Source: Porogramme epimiltina (taxonomy: Eukaryota; Basidiomycota; Agaricomycetes; Polyporales; Polyporaceae). From it: a DNA stretch of 20,461 bases. Positions 10,101-19,613 of the stretch are shown here, in pieces (positions within the stretch are counted from its first letter, which is position 1; each line of letters begins with the position of its first letter). The notes under the pieces were generated by a model. The model did not search any database, had not been told where the DNA came from, and worked only from the letters and a program-made list of their open reading frames with translations. The stretch is from NCBI GenBank assembly GCA_900155495.1, contig FTLJ01000684.1:1-20461 (forward strand), read 5' to 3'. Position numbers and translations under genes: made by a program.

Positions 10101-10926
10101 GCAGTGGTGTTTATCGGGTTGGTGACCTACTTTCGACGGGACTTCGTACGTGTTAAGAAGGCACGCAGTGTCGAGATATATGACTTCCAGTTTCGGAGAA
10201 TGTGAGGTAGTATGTCGGGTGGCGACGTAACGTTGAACATATGGGTTGTGTCGAAGAGACTCGATAAACCACGGTTCGGCGCGGAGATCTCCGGTGTGGA
10301 GAACGGCACCTCTGCCACCTTCGACGAGAAACCTACGATAGTTCAGTGACATCCCCGCAGACTCCCAGTTGGACAAGAACGCTCACATGACAGCACCCGG
10401 GCAGTGGTTCGCATCCAAAAGAGTAAGTGTGACCTGCTCTTGCTCGTTCAGCATAAACTTGGTGGGCGCATGAAGTTGCGTAGCTCGCTGGAAGGACCAA
10501 CATCAACCTCCAACCACTGTACCCCCGTAACCACACAGCACTCACCAGCAGATCTCTCGAGCCGACATAGTCCAGGGTTCCATCCTCCAATCTCGCCGGC
10601 TCAACCTTAAGATGCGCATACGTCCGCACTTGCTGCGTACGGAGGTCGGCGTCACGTAGCGCGCGCTCGTAGTAGACCTCGTGGCGGAGAAGCATCTCCT
10701 TCGCGTCAGGCGAGCACACGATCCGCTGCCCAAACGAGCGAGCGGCGAGCCCGGCCAGGTGATCCGTGTGCGTATGCGTGAGGAGGTAGAGGCTTGTCGT
10801 CTGGGGCGTCTCATGGGAGGAATACGGTCCGGTAGGTGTCGAGGAGGCGGGTGATGGGGGAGTGAAGTCGTCCACGCGGATAGGATATGGGAGGATGAAT
10901 GCGTTGAACGGAGTTCCGAGGGGCAT
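7138..10926 (-). CDS. SNM1/Artemis-family DNA-repair nuclease (metallo-beta-lactamase, beta-CASP, DRMBL)
   Basis: Minus-strand exons 10926-10546, 10487-10387, 10332-10131, 10059-9949, 9897-9622 and 9561-7138 encode about 1164 residues. Family motifs are complete: D19/D20 in IRVDDF, H51-T-H53-T-D55-H56, DANHCPGA with H155, LHTGDLRAE with D176, YLDTACLL with D215 (motif A), FHACERF with H298 (motif B), and LARHSPLPELR with H364 (motif C) inside the DRMBL region ending VVPNTLDP. SNM1 nucleases process DNA ends and crosslinks in the nucleus; the motif layout looks closest to fungal proteins annotated as Artemis, but Pso2 or Apollo identity cannot be excluded. Residues after about 400 form a roughly 750-residue low-complexity Ser/Arg/Ala/Pro tail with basic patches. 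Intron 4 (9948-9898) starts GC, not GT. The exon 4 acceptor could be 10059 or 10061 with a matching shift of the previous donor. Confidence 0.9.
9898..9948 (-). other. GC-AG intron in the Artemis-like gene
   Basis: On the minus strand the upstream exon ends GAGAAG and the intron begins GCGAGT, ends GCCATTAG, and contains a branch-point-like CTGAC. Only this junction joins FGEK to IHIDRYKH in frame, a junction expected from the family. The nearby GT gives the wrong phase. Confidence 0.75.
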
Positions 10927-11718
10927 TTGGGTGTCGCCTATACGTGTAGAAAGATAGCCAGGGGTAGGTTGTGGGTTTAGATTGAGTGTATATCTGCCGA
11001 TGGTCTTCTAGGGAGCACAGTACGCTCCCCAGCCTTGCTTCGCGCAAGATATCAGAGCTGAATTACATATAAACGTGTTGATATTGAGCGGCACGCACTG
11101 GTAATCTTCTCCTTGTGTGTGGTCGGTGTCGTTCAGGTTCTTGCAATTGGTCAAATTTGCAGACACGCTTGCTAGCACTGTAGAAGTCGTGGAGGACAGG
11201 GGCGCGCGGGTGTGATGACGGGAACCAAGATATGTGCGGGGAATAATTTAAAAATAAGTACGGCCAAAGAGCGAACTCGCTCTCTGCCTCCCCACACGAC
11301 GGGCGAGAGGATGGCGGTAGGAGGGAAAGCGGGGGATGTCTTGTCGGCTGTCTAGCGTCCGCCACAAGCGTGGGTTGCCGGCAGCGCGCCAGCGTCACAC
11401 ATCATGTGCTGGCCCTGCGGCATTCCCATATAGGGATCGCCTTTGTGACTCATCGCGCCCGACGCTTTTGTCGAGTATCCTTCTGTGTCTCACCAGGACC
11501 ACAGCAGCGGTACTTAGGACCGCATAGGCACCGCTGCAGCATGACAATAGAAATGTGTGATTTTGTGCGAATGCATTCTAGTCATGAAGTAGGGTATTCT
11601 GCGTCACCAGGACACTTGCGCGTATGTACGATAGTAGACACCCGTGATTAAACAACTACTTAATGGAAAGTAACTACGTACTTTATCCCTACACATATAA
11701 CGAAAGAGATCTCCCCCC
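10927..11718. other. Intergenic region between two minus-strand genes
   Basis: This 792-nt stretch contains the 5' flank of the Artemis-like gene and the 3' flank of the LRR-like gene. Open frames here are short and lie on both strands, without motifs. No TATA box is evident just upstream of 10926. I see no RNA gene or repeat. Confidence 0.45.
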
Positions 11719-13029
11719 TCAATGCACCGCCATATTGATAGAGTACCGCGTCCAATCCCGGTTCGAAAAACTCAGCGGCGCCCTGTCCTCCCCAATCAGC
11801 GTCCTCATGGGGCCCTTCAGGCCGACAGACGTGTAATCCGCCAGCGCGTGCATCGGCTGCTGCGCGAGCGGGAGCGACAAGCGCTCCAGCCCCGGACACA
11901 TCGACTCCCCCTCGTTCCGCTCGTGCGCGGACTCGAGCGCGACCCAGAGCGCGTTCGTGCCCCGCCCGTCGCCGGCGTCGCGGAGCGTGATCCCGCGGAG
12001 GGCGACGCCGAGCGGCGTCTGAAGGACCTCACACCAGTCCTGGGCGGAGAGCGCGCCCGCGTCGCCGGCGAGCTCGAGCGCTTCGACGGGGGCCGAGCGC
12101 ATCGCGAAGGCGTCGACGAGCGCGAAGACGGCGTCGCGGAAAACCGTGCGTTGGGTGGGCTGTTGGGGCACGTTGGGAAAGGCCGGGTTAGGGGGGGCGT
12201 ATTCGAAGGCGTCGCAGACGGAGATGGTGAACCGCCCGCCGTTTGTGCCGGTCCCGACGATCTTGGCTTCAGTCTGGGTGACTGTGACGGAGGCGGTCGA
12301 GGAGAGGCGAATGATGGAGGGACAATGTGAGTAGAAGGGGAGTACGGCCTGGAAACCGGAGCGGAGGTCGTCGTTGTGGCGGTAGCACGAGTGCGCGAGA
12401 ACGTGGACGTCCATGCGATGTTCGTCGGGCATGTCGAGATAGTACAACACCTCGGGCATTTGCTTGACGGGCCCTTCGATGACCAAGGTCCGCAGTTTTG
12501 GAGGGAGAGTGGATACGCCCTTATATTCGTGATCAAAGTCTTCGATGGTAAGGAAATTGTGCATATGGAGCTCGGTTATTTCGCCCCAGTTGGAGAGGGC
12601 CCAGGTGAAAGCGGCAAACTCGTCGATGTTGGAGCCGGATATATTCCAGAGTTCTACTCGTTTGAGCTGGTGGAAGATCTCTGCATTCCAATCCCTCGCG
12701 GCCACTCCGTCGAGACGGATTTTCGACAACACTGGGAACAGCTTAGCCCGGAGCGCAATGGCGGGGGTAACGCCGTTGGGGGTTGGGAACACGGAGAGGG
12801 TAAGCTCCTCTAGCGACCTCCAGGTGAATCCTGCGGCCGGGTTGAGGTATTCTTCGACGAGACCCATAAAGGACCACTCTATTTCACCGAGCTCCAGTGT
12901 TTTGACATAAATCGGATAGCTTCTGAGCTCCATGAGTAACGGGATTGAATCCAGCTCGTTCTGGACCTCTTCCGTCTCTTCTGAGATGGCCACATCGTAG
13001 GTTGGCCCGGTGATACAAGGGGGGTCCAT
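11719..13029 (-). CDS. F-box-type leucine-rich-repeat-like protein lacking an F-box
   Basis: A single open frame of 436 residues runs from ATG 13029 to TGA at 11721-11719. It has irregular LRR-like segments: IYVKTLELGEIEW, FTWRSLEELTLSV, KLFPVLSKIRLDGV, LKRVELWNISG, ITELHMHNF, LPPKLRTLVIEG, and late VEALELAG, LGVALRGITLRD and CPGLERLSLPL. This spacing is typical of the LRR half of basidiomycete F-box proteins, which act as substrate receptors of SCF ubiquitin ligases. The usual N-terminal F-box (LPxELLxxIF) is absent. The frame stays open upstream to 13155 without another ATG. An alternative start at 13093 (ATG, then an intron 13090-13042) would add only five residues. It may be an F-box-less paralogue, a truncated gene, or have a missed upstream exon. 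Product uncertain, coding status likely. Confidence 0.7.
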   Translation of the reverse strand: MDPPCITGPTYDVAISEETEEVQNELDSIPLLMELRSYPIYVKTLELGEIEWSFMGLVEEYLNPAAGFTWRSLEELTLSVFPTPNGVTPAIALRAKLFPVLSKIRLDGVAARDWNAEIFHQLKRVELWNISGSNIDEFAAFTWALSNWGEITELHMHNFLTIEDFDHEYKGVSTLPPKLRTLVIEGPVKQMPEVLYYLDMPDEHRMDVHVLAHSCYRHNDDLRSGFQAVLPFYSHCPSIIRLSSTASVTVTQTEAKIVGTGTNGGRFTISVCDAFEYAPPNPAFPNVPQQPTQRTVFRDAVFALVDAFAMRSAPVEALELAGDAGALSAQDWCEVLQTPLGVALRGITLRDAGDGRGTNALWVALESAHERNEGESMCPGLERLSLPLAQQPMHALADYTSVGLKGPMRTLIGEDRAPLSFSNRDWTRYSINMAVH

Positions 13030-13207
13030 ATCAAGCAGATGCTGGACAAATCTCAACACGCGCGAACAACATTTCACGACGGACACGTACCATGTTTGGG
13101 TATGGGGGTGGGAAGAAGGGCGTTCGAGGATAGGGTCTTGGAGTTGGTGTGACAAAAGTAGCGATATGTCTGAGGATGAAGTAATGGCTCAGTCGCTGAG
13201 ACCGGAG

Positions 13208-13214
13208 CTATATA
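13208..13214 (-). promoter_or_regulatory. TATA-like box for the LRR-like gene
   Basis: The minus strand reads TATATAG here, about 180 nt before ATG 13029. Transcription would then start near 13180, leaving a leader of about 150 nt, or a shorter one if the alternative start at 13093 is used. Confidence 0.4.
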
Positions 13215-13490
13215 CTGACAGCCACAACAATAATCAACTCATTGGCCGTCGAGCGCGGTCATCGTTGAAATGTTGACCGGTCAGTGCGTGTGCAGCATAA
13301 TTGGTGCTCGCTTCCATGTGTGACAAGACTGTTGAGCGAACGAGGGCAATGCGTCAAGATGGTACACACACGAGCAAACTTTTCACGTACGCAAGACGGA
13401 GGTATTAGAATAACATCGACGAGCATTTGTGCACTCGTACATTCTTGTCCTGCACTTCTTAGACATCAGGACAGGCACACACTCACATGA

Positions 13491-13498
13491 TGACGTCA
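13491..13498. promoter_or_regulatory. CRE-like palindrome TGACGTCA
   Basis: A perfect copy of the 8-bp site bound by ATF/CREB-type bZIP factors lies in the divergent intergenic region, about 516 nt before the secreted-protein start and about 460 nt before the LRR-like start. It could serve either gene. Confidence 0.4.
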
Positions 13499-14006
13499 CA
13501 TGTATTGAAGAGAGTCGCGATGAGATCTAGCAGTCAAGGCTAGCGATGCGCCTTGGCCAAGATATGTGCGTATTGAGGCCGCCTGGGAGACGATCAACAA
13601 TTGAGAGCGAAGACAAACTCGCGAAATAGAAGAGGGCGATAGAAATAGCCTCGTGGCGGTCGGGGAGAGAGACGCGGCCGGATATGGGCGAGTGCGGGGC
13701 GGAGAGGGCGCCAGGCGGTCGCCAACGCGCCACTGGCCGCAGCCCCGGAGCGGAGGGGCCCAACGCCGCCCGGAGGAGGCGTGCGCACGCACAACCCAAT
13801 CAGATACACAGCTTGCTCTCTCCTCTCTCCCTCTCCAGACCGCCCCCGTCTGCCTCCTCCGTCTGCGCTGCGCCCTCCCCCCTCGGAACGCTCAAGGAAG
13901 AAACGCGGAGGCCGCATCCACTACGCAGACAGGTTCCATCGAGCTGCGCTGCGGGCGACGGACCGAGACAGGCCGATCAGTACCGTGACCCCTCCGCTGT
14001 CCCACC

Positions 14007-15242
14007 ATGCTCCCCCCCGCCTGGGCCTCCGCACTGGCCCCCGTCCTGGCCTTTGCTTTCCTGTGCCTATCTGGTGCACTCGCCCATCCGCTGCAGCCAG
14101 CACCCGATGGCCAGCTCGTCGTGCTCGGAGGGGACGGGCGCCGGTACGAGAACGGCGAGCTGCCGCCGATTGAGAACACCGTGGGCTGGATCGACCCGCG
14201 GCTGAACGGGGGTCGGCTGATAGACGTACGTCCTCCGAAGCCCTTGGCCGCCTCTCGTGCCTTCGCCGTGCGACATCTTAAGCTTATTTCCCCGCGCCGC
14301 CCTGTAGTTCACGACGGACACCCTGGGCGAGCCGCTGAACGTCATTGTCTCGTCCGAGTCCGACCCGTACATCCTCTCCGAGGATGGTTTCCAGACATAC
14401 ATCAAGTGAGTCAGCCCTTCTAGAACACTTCTCTCTTTGCTAACTCTACGTATGCTTTCAGGTCAATCGGGTTTAACAAGGAGTGCATGGGCTTGCACTA
14501 CGGGCACATCCACGACGCGGATCTCGGGGACGGGCTAGGACGGAAGCCGGAGCAATTCCTCGGCCGTCAGCACTACTTCCCAATCATGGGAACGTGCTGG
14601 GAGAGCGTGCGAGGCGGCCACCACTTCCGCGCCTGGCGACAGAACGGCACCGAGGCTGACAGTGGTGCTTGGTTCCTTGGGTGAGCGCTGTTCCTTCTCT
14701 GCCATTCCTACGATCAGAAGTTGGGAGGGCCTCGTTCCTCCTTATCGTCTCTCTCTCGCTACTTATCTTCGTCTTGGATGCACGGCCTGCGTACCGTGTG
14801 GGCTCGTCCCGGGTATCTCAGTTAGTGCCGCGCACGTTTGTCCCGATGCGAGCACGCTTCTAGCACCTGAACTCCACCCCTGAGCAGTCTTAGAGCTACC
14901 GAACCCCCACCCACTATCACGAGCGTGTACTGACACACTTTACTCGCAGGGCTTCTGAGGAGATGGACTCGTCCAAGAATCACATGATTGTGGAGGACGG
15001 CTACAACCGCGGACGGAATTACATTGTCGAGCGCGCTACAGAAGGCAGTCATTGGAAAGGCATGTGGTGGAAGGCGGACGTCGAGTGGCGCGAAGGGCTG
15101 TTGCAGCGGGGCAAACAAGGTCTAGTGTTTACTCGCCTCCGGTGGTGATCGCATTGGTGTTGAGCGATTACATGTTCTAGGCGTCAACCACGGCATCGAG
15201 CAAGACGGCCTGGTCGCAATCCTGACCGTATACCGCCTCTAG
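14007..15242 (+). CDS. Secreted protein of unknown function, possibly LssY_C-like
   Basis: Exons 14007-14225, 14308-14405, 14462-14680, 14950-15119 and 15181-15242 give 255 residues with matching phases. Residues 1-26 form a signal peptide (LAPVLAFAFLCLSGALA, probable cleavage before HPLQ). The mature part is globular, with PLNVIVSSESDPYIL, SIGFNKECMGLHYGHIHDAD, LGDGLGRKPEQFLGRQHYFP, GTCWESVRGGHHFRAWRQNG, TEADSGAWFLGASEE and KGMWWKADVEWREGLL, ending in GVNHGIEQDGLVAILTV. Two cysteines (ECMG and TCWE) could form a disulfide, and NGT is an N-glycosylation sequon. The order 'value/residue phrase, RQHY, HHFRAWR, GAWFLGA' recalls the bacterial LssY_C domain; this is a remembered resemblance and unverified. 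Intron 3 (14681-14949) is 269 nt, far longer than the others. No enzymatic role can be assigned. Confidence 0.83.
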
Positions 15243-15687
15243 CCCACCTCAACACACATAATCTACTTTCACGACACATCGCAGCCGCTGCTCGATCACG
15301 CCCATCAATCAGGTCTCATCGTCACGACACACTCACGATCTCACCTCACCCCGTCATTCTCCCCGCGCATCTATTTATCGTTACTACATATGTTTCTTGC
15401 TGTCGCATGGACACTCCGGAGGGGATAGACGATAGAGCTCCTAGCGGGCGATGTATGTATTTTAAGTGCCGCTAGCCGGGCTGTACGTGCGCGTTGCTGT
15501 ATTTATGTATCCCGGGCGCACTGTTGTATCAAGTAGGTTGTATACGTAGGACGCAATCTACATCTTTCTTGGCATAGCGAAGGCTCGCGTTCATCGATCC
15601 CGGACTTCGTAGCCCGGTACGTGCACTCTCGAGTTTACAGCCCCCGCCAAATCTGCTCAAGCTCATCGATTGAACACATTTACAGAC

Positions 15688-15728
15688 GACGTCATGGCGC
15701 GGGATAGGACATTGGCGCGGTGACGTCA
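15688..15728. promoter_or_regulatory. Paired CRE-like elements
   Basis: GACGTCAT at 15688-15695 and TGACGTCA at 15721-15728 lie about three helical turns apart. Between them GGCGCGG occurs twice. The pair is about 720 nt upstream of the MFS transporter start, in the only sizeable upstream region of that gene. bZIP binding is inferred from the motif. Confidence 0.4.
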
Positions 15729-16233
15729 TAGGTGCCCCCGTTCCTCAACGGGCAGGTGGGTTACCGGCGCACGTTCCAAAAAGAAGACCCGCCTGCGATG
15801 GGATGTGGCCAAGTGTGGCGTTCGAACGTGGGCCGTCCCCGGCATCTCTGCCGCCCCCCGGATCCCGTCGGCGTGCTCACTTGGAGCACACCCCAAACGC
15901 GCCCTCGTTTCCCCGTCCAGCTCTCTTCCTAGCTCGACTTCTTCCTCCACCGTGCGCCATGCACCCAAGAGCTCACTTGCTGAGGGAGACCAGTCCACTT
16001 TGTGCGCGAGGCGCCGTCAATGGTAGGCTACACGGGGCGTCCGGTGAGTTAAACTCCTGCGAACGGCGTCGGAGAGGGTGCAGCAGCTGACTCTCCATTG
16101 CATCAACCCGTCAACAGTTCTTCCATATGTGTGTGGGCGCCGACGGGGCGGCTCTGTCGCATGGCGTCGTGTTTTTTCGCCCATCGTCTCGCGAGGCGGC
16201 ACAGTCCATGCCACACCGGTCGGCGCGGGAGCA

Positions 16234-16239
16234 TATAAG
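16234..16239 (+). promoter_or_regulatory. TATA box of the MFS transporter gene
   Basis: TATAAG within GCATATAAGG stands in GC-rich sequence 217 nt before the start codon. Initiation some 30 nt downstream would give a leader of about 185 nt that includes the C-run. Confidence 0.5.
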
Positions 16240-16410
16240 GAGGGTGCGAGCGAGCGCGTGGTCCGCCGTTTTCGCTTCTCTCGCCGCAGTGCATCGTGCT
16301 CTCCTTATCCGCCTGCTCTGGGACTGTTATCTCCCCCTCTTGTCTGCTGGGACATCCCATATAGGAGAGGTCTTGACGGCTGTAGAACTCAACAACGGCA
16401 TTTGAACGCA

Positions 16411-16423
16411 CCCCCCCCCCCCC
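16411..16423 (+). repeat. Poly-C run of 13 in the MFS 5' leader
   Basis: Thirteen consecutive cytosines lie 27 nt before the transporter start codon, downstream of the TATA box, so they would be transcribed. Such a run is prone to length change and to sequencing error. Confidence 0.85.
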
Positions 16424-16450
16424 GGCTAAGAGCCCCTACGCGCAACAGCT

Positions 16451-18664
16451 ATGGCGTCATCCGGCCCTAGGAGGACCTCCAGGGAATCTCGCAAGTCCCA
16501 AACATTCAAGGATCCCTCCGGAGATGTGGAAGGCACCGCTGCGTTCCCGGTGCAAGTCGAATATCACGACATTTATGAAGGGGAGGATCTCGCGGTGGAC
16601 CCGGTCTACTACGCCAAAGCGCGTATCTTGAATGCGGCGTTCCAGGAGATAGGGATGGGCAAGTACCAGGTGAGCGCCATTTAAAGCGCTCGTTCTACGG
16701 AGTTAATGGTGCCAACCCTCCAGTGGTACCTATTCTTCGTCGGGGGATTTGGCTGGTTCGCGTGAGTGAACTCGATGCGCATACATGCATACATTGGTCA
16801 TGATTTTAACTGTTTTCCTAGGGATAACCTATGGCTGGTGCGCCCGCATTTCACTACTGAAATCCAAGTTAGTTTCACTGACAGTTGCATACAGTCGCTC
16901 ACTGGTCAAATTATCAACCCAGTCGTCGCCGAATTCGCAGGATTCCAAGGCCCATACCTCATCCTTGCCCAAAGCATCGGTCTCGTAGTAGGCGCAGTGT
17001 TCTGGGGTGTGGGCTGTGACATCTGGGGTAGACGGTACGCCACATTTCCCACAAACACACGATCGAGGGGCGATCTTCTAACACGGAGGCTGTGCCAAGA
17101 TTGTCATTCAACCTCACTCTCCTCATCACCGGAATATTCGCGCTCGCGGCGGGGGGTGCGCCCACAGCGATCGCCCTCTGTTCGCTGATCGCGACATGGA
17201 ATCTCGGCGTTGGCGGAAACCTCCCCGTTGACTCGGCTGTGTTCCTGGAGTTCGTCCCTGCCTCCCACCAGTGGCTACTCACTGTCCTCTCTATATGGTG
17301 GGCAGTCGGGCAACTTGTGGCTAGTCTGGTGCGCTACCCATTACATTCTTCAGCGGGGAAGACGTAGCTAATCCTCTTACAATAGGTCGCGTGGCCGTTC
17401 ATTGCCAACTTCTCGTGCGCCTCCTCCTCGGACTGCCCGCGCTCCTCCAACATGGGCTGGCGATACTATGTCTGGACGATGGGCGCGCTCATGCTCGTCC
17501 TCTTCATCCTCCGCGTGTTCGTCTTCCATCTGTACGAGTCACCCAAGTACCTCATGGGTCGCGGGCGCGACGCCGAGGCGGTTGAGGTCGTGCACGCGAT
17601 CGCGAAGTACAACGGGAGGACGTCGAGCCTGACGCTCGCGATGCTCCAGGAAGTCGAGGCGCAGATGCAAGGGGACGCGGAGAGCCCGCTAGGTCCCGTA
17701 TCTTCGGCGGCAGGCGAGAAGGAGAAGGAAGCTCAGAAGCACGAGCAGCATGCGGCGCTGATGGACACGAGCGCGCGGGCGGCGATTATCAGAAAGCTGA
17801 GGATGGTGAACACGGACCATGTGAAGGCGCTGTTCGCGACCAAGAAATTGGCGTACTCGACGAGCCTGCTCATAGTCCTCTGGGGTAAGAACTCGCATGG
17901 CTTGATATATCTTTCAGGCTAACGCTGTCATTCGATTGTAGCTTGCATCGGCCTCGCCTTCCCCCTGTACGTTTGGCCAAATTACATTTAGTCCCGCAAA
18001 GTTGCTAATCGGCCAGCAGATATAACGGATTCGTGACCGTTTTCCTCCAACTGAGAGGCGCCGACTTTGGAGACGGTTCCCTCTACATCACGTACCGCAA
18101 CGTAAGTCCCCACCACTCCACTCCACAGGGCATTCCTAAGGAGCTCACGTGCACACATACAGAACGTCATCCTAAGCACCATGGGAATACCTGGCGCGCT
18201 CCTTGCGGGGTGGATGGTTGAGCAGCCCTACCTGGGGCGCAAAGGCACGCTCGCGATCTCGACGGCGCTCACGGGCGTGTTCATCCTCGCGAACACGACC
18301 GCGCGCACGTCGAACGCGCTTCTCGGCTGGAACTGCGGCTACACGTTCACGAACAACGTCATGTACGGCGTCCTATATGCAGTCTCGCCCGAGCTGTTCC
18401 CCGCGAAGGACCGCGGGACGGGCAACGCGGTTGTGTCTGCTGCGAACCGTATATTTGGTGTCATGGTGGGTCGTCAGAAATGGTTATGGCGTGTCCAATG
18501 AAAATACGCGGCTAACGTGCGACACCATGCAGGCCCCTATCATCGCCCTCAAGGCTGACCTCTCTACCCCCGTCCCGATTTATGTATCGGGAGCGCTGTT
18601 CGTGGCGTCTGGGTTTATCGCCCTATTGCTTCCATTTGAGCCAAGAGGGAAGGCTTCTATCTGA
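16451..18664 (+). CDS. Major facilitator superfamily transporter (sugar porter/SV2-like)
   Basis: Ten exons join in phase: 16451-16669, 16724-16761, 16822-16837, 16895-17034, 17100-17328, 17386-17884, 17942-17966, 18020-18101, 18163-18465 and 18533-18664, giving 560 residues. A hydrophilic N-terminus (about 70 residues, ending ARILNAAFQEIGMGKYQ) precedes the helices. The loop after TM2 carries GVGCDIWGRR (about 129-138), TM4-5 GVGGNLPVDSAVFLEFVPA, the sequence after TM6 YESPKYLMGRGR (264-275), and late SPELFPAKDRGTG (491-503), the usual PE-x-F-x-x-x-x-R-G-T-G signature. A long charged cytosolic loop (about 285-375) separates the two halves. It should be a plasma- or organelle-membrane symporter. 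The substrate cannot be read from sequence; sugars, organic acids or phosphate are possible. Fungal proteins of this type are mostly annotated as general MFS transporters. A paralogue lies 1 kb downstream. Confidence 0.9.
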
Positions 18665-19038
18665 AAAGTACGCCCTGCCGGCCTTATCTCTCTTGAACGC
18701 GTCTAACTCTTGGCCAGGGGTTGCATTTAGAAGTAAACTCGGAGTGATCAGTTGATTTATTACTCGCTACGTACACACGACGAGATGTATCCATAACAAC
18801 ATACTACCCGGTGTAGCTTTGCAATCAACGCACCCTTTCACGAGCACGTTCGCACTTGATATTGATATGGGTTTTGAATGTGAGAGTAAAGTTGTCTTTA
18901 GCTTGAAAACTACTAGTGCTAGCGTATGTATATAAGCGCTCCTTGGAGGATCGTGGGAAATTGGCTTTTGGCGCGGTTCTTGGTAGCCGTCTCTACCGTG
19001 ACCTCGACTCCACCGGTTCAATTGCAAGTTTACACGCA
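18665..19038. other. Region between the first MFS gene and the small putative gene
   Basis: It contains the 3' UTR of the transporter and then an AT-rich stretch leading to a good TATA box at 18929-18936. Nothing before that box looks coding. Confidence 0.5.
18929..18936 (+). promoter_or_regulatory. TATA box (TATATAAG) upstream of the small putative gene
   Basis: A consensus-quality TATATAAG lies 103 nt before the candidate start codon at 19039. It is the strongest TATA match in the right part of the window and argues that a transcript starts near 18960. Confidence 0.5.
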
Positions 19039-19549
19039 ATGGAAGGTATGCGCGACGCGCCGGGCATCCTTCGTGCCTTCTTGTGGCTCTCATAGTAGGT
19101 CGATTACCTGTTCACTGATGACCCATCAACGTTGTATCCTATAGACGTCGCTGCTCCCCCGGCGGCAGCAGCGCTGCAGGCATCTCCAGTGTGGGTCATC
19201 TATCTGAGGATTCGTTGGAACAAAGCATGCATATGCTGGCGGAAACAGATGTACTAGTCCTGCAGGATCACATCCGCCCACTTGAAGGCTCCATCCGTGC
19301 CACGTGCCTACGTGGAGGAGCACGGGACGCTTCAAGGTTGCGCCGGCGAGGTCATCGTCTCTCGCTATCGTCACTGCTCTGTCTGCTCTGGGTAACTTAC
19401 TCACCGCTTCTGTAATGCTATTTTGGAACCCGGAGGAGCCTAAGGATGTGGTCCTTCCAGGAGAGACGCTTGCGAGAGCCTTCACTCCATCCTCCATCCC
19501 CTTCCCCCTTGCTCACGAAGAGGAGGAATACAACCTGCTACCCTTCTAA
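19039..19549 (+). CDS. Putative small single-helix membrane protein, unrecognised
   Basis: A tentative model has exons 19039-19045, 19145-19190 and 19288-19549, introns of 99 and 97 nt (GTATGC...CTATAG and GTGGGT...TTGAAG), and a 104-residue product. It starts MEDVAAPPAAAALQASP, has a basic segment (WRSTGRFKVAPARSSS), one hydrophobic stretch (LAIVTALSALGNLLTASVML, about residues 45-64), then an acidic tail ending EEEEYNLLPF. Support comes from the TATA box upstream, workable splice sites and a basic-helix-acidic layout. Against it: two frames are open in exon 2-3 territory, other acceptors such as 19265 would give a different C-terminus, and I know no homologue. It lies between the two MFS paralogues and resembles neither. 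The last exon is the most credible part. Confidence 0.3.
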
Positions 19550-19613
19550 GATCCTTTGTCGAAAAAGAATAGAATAGCTCGATACAGATAGAAATTTGGA
19601 AGCCATACCTCCA

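Larger units (their letters stand above)
13030..14006. other. Divergent promoter region between the LRR-like and secreted-protein genes
   Basis: The two genes are read outward from this region. It holds a minus-strand TATA-like site (13208-13214), a CRE palindrome (13491-13498), a CCAAT box near 13795, and a strong pyrimidine tract (about 13806-13866) that probably belongs to the promoter or 5' UTR of the secreted-protein gene. No gene was seen. Confidence 0.5.
15243..16450. other. Long intergenic region upstream of the MFS transporter
   Basis: This 1.2-kb stretch holds the 3' UTR of the secreted-protein gene, a pair of CRE-like sites (15688-15695 and 15721-15728), a TATA box (16234-16239) and a 13-C run (16411-16423). 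Several open frames exist between 15800 and 16410, but they overlap in different frames, carry no motif and precede the TATA box, so I treat them as non-coding. Confidence 0.5.

Noticed and set aside
6067..10926. TRIR-like and Artemis-like genes as a telomere or DNA-end-processing cluster
   Set aside because: They converge, share no promoter and lie beside unrelated genes; neighbourhood alone is weak evidence in fungi.
11722..12330. Plus-strand open frame of 202 codons opposite the LRR-like gene
   Set aside because: It is very Arg-rich, lacks motifs and mirrors the minus-strand frame that shows LRR-like periodicity.
15745..15840. Possible tRNA suggested by GTTCGAA and a TGGCCAAGTG box
   Set aside because: The spacing of the two boxes is wrong, no acceptor stem pairs, and no anticodon arm could be drawn.
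18926..19144. Plus-strand frame starting MYISAPW at the TATA box
   Set aside because: Its start codon overlaps the TATA box, so it would lie upstream of the probable transcription start.
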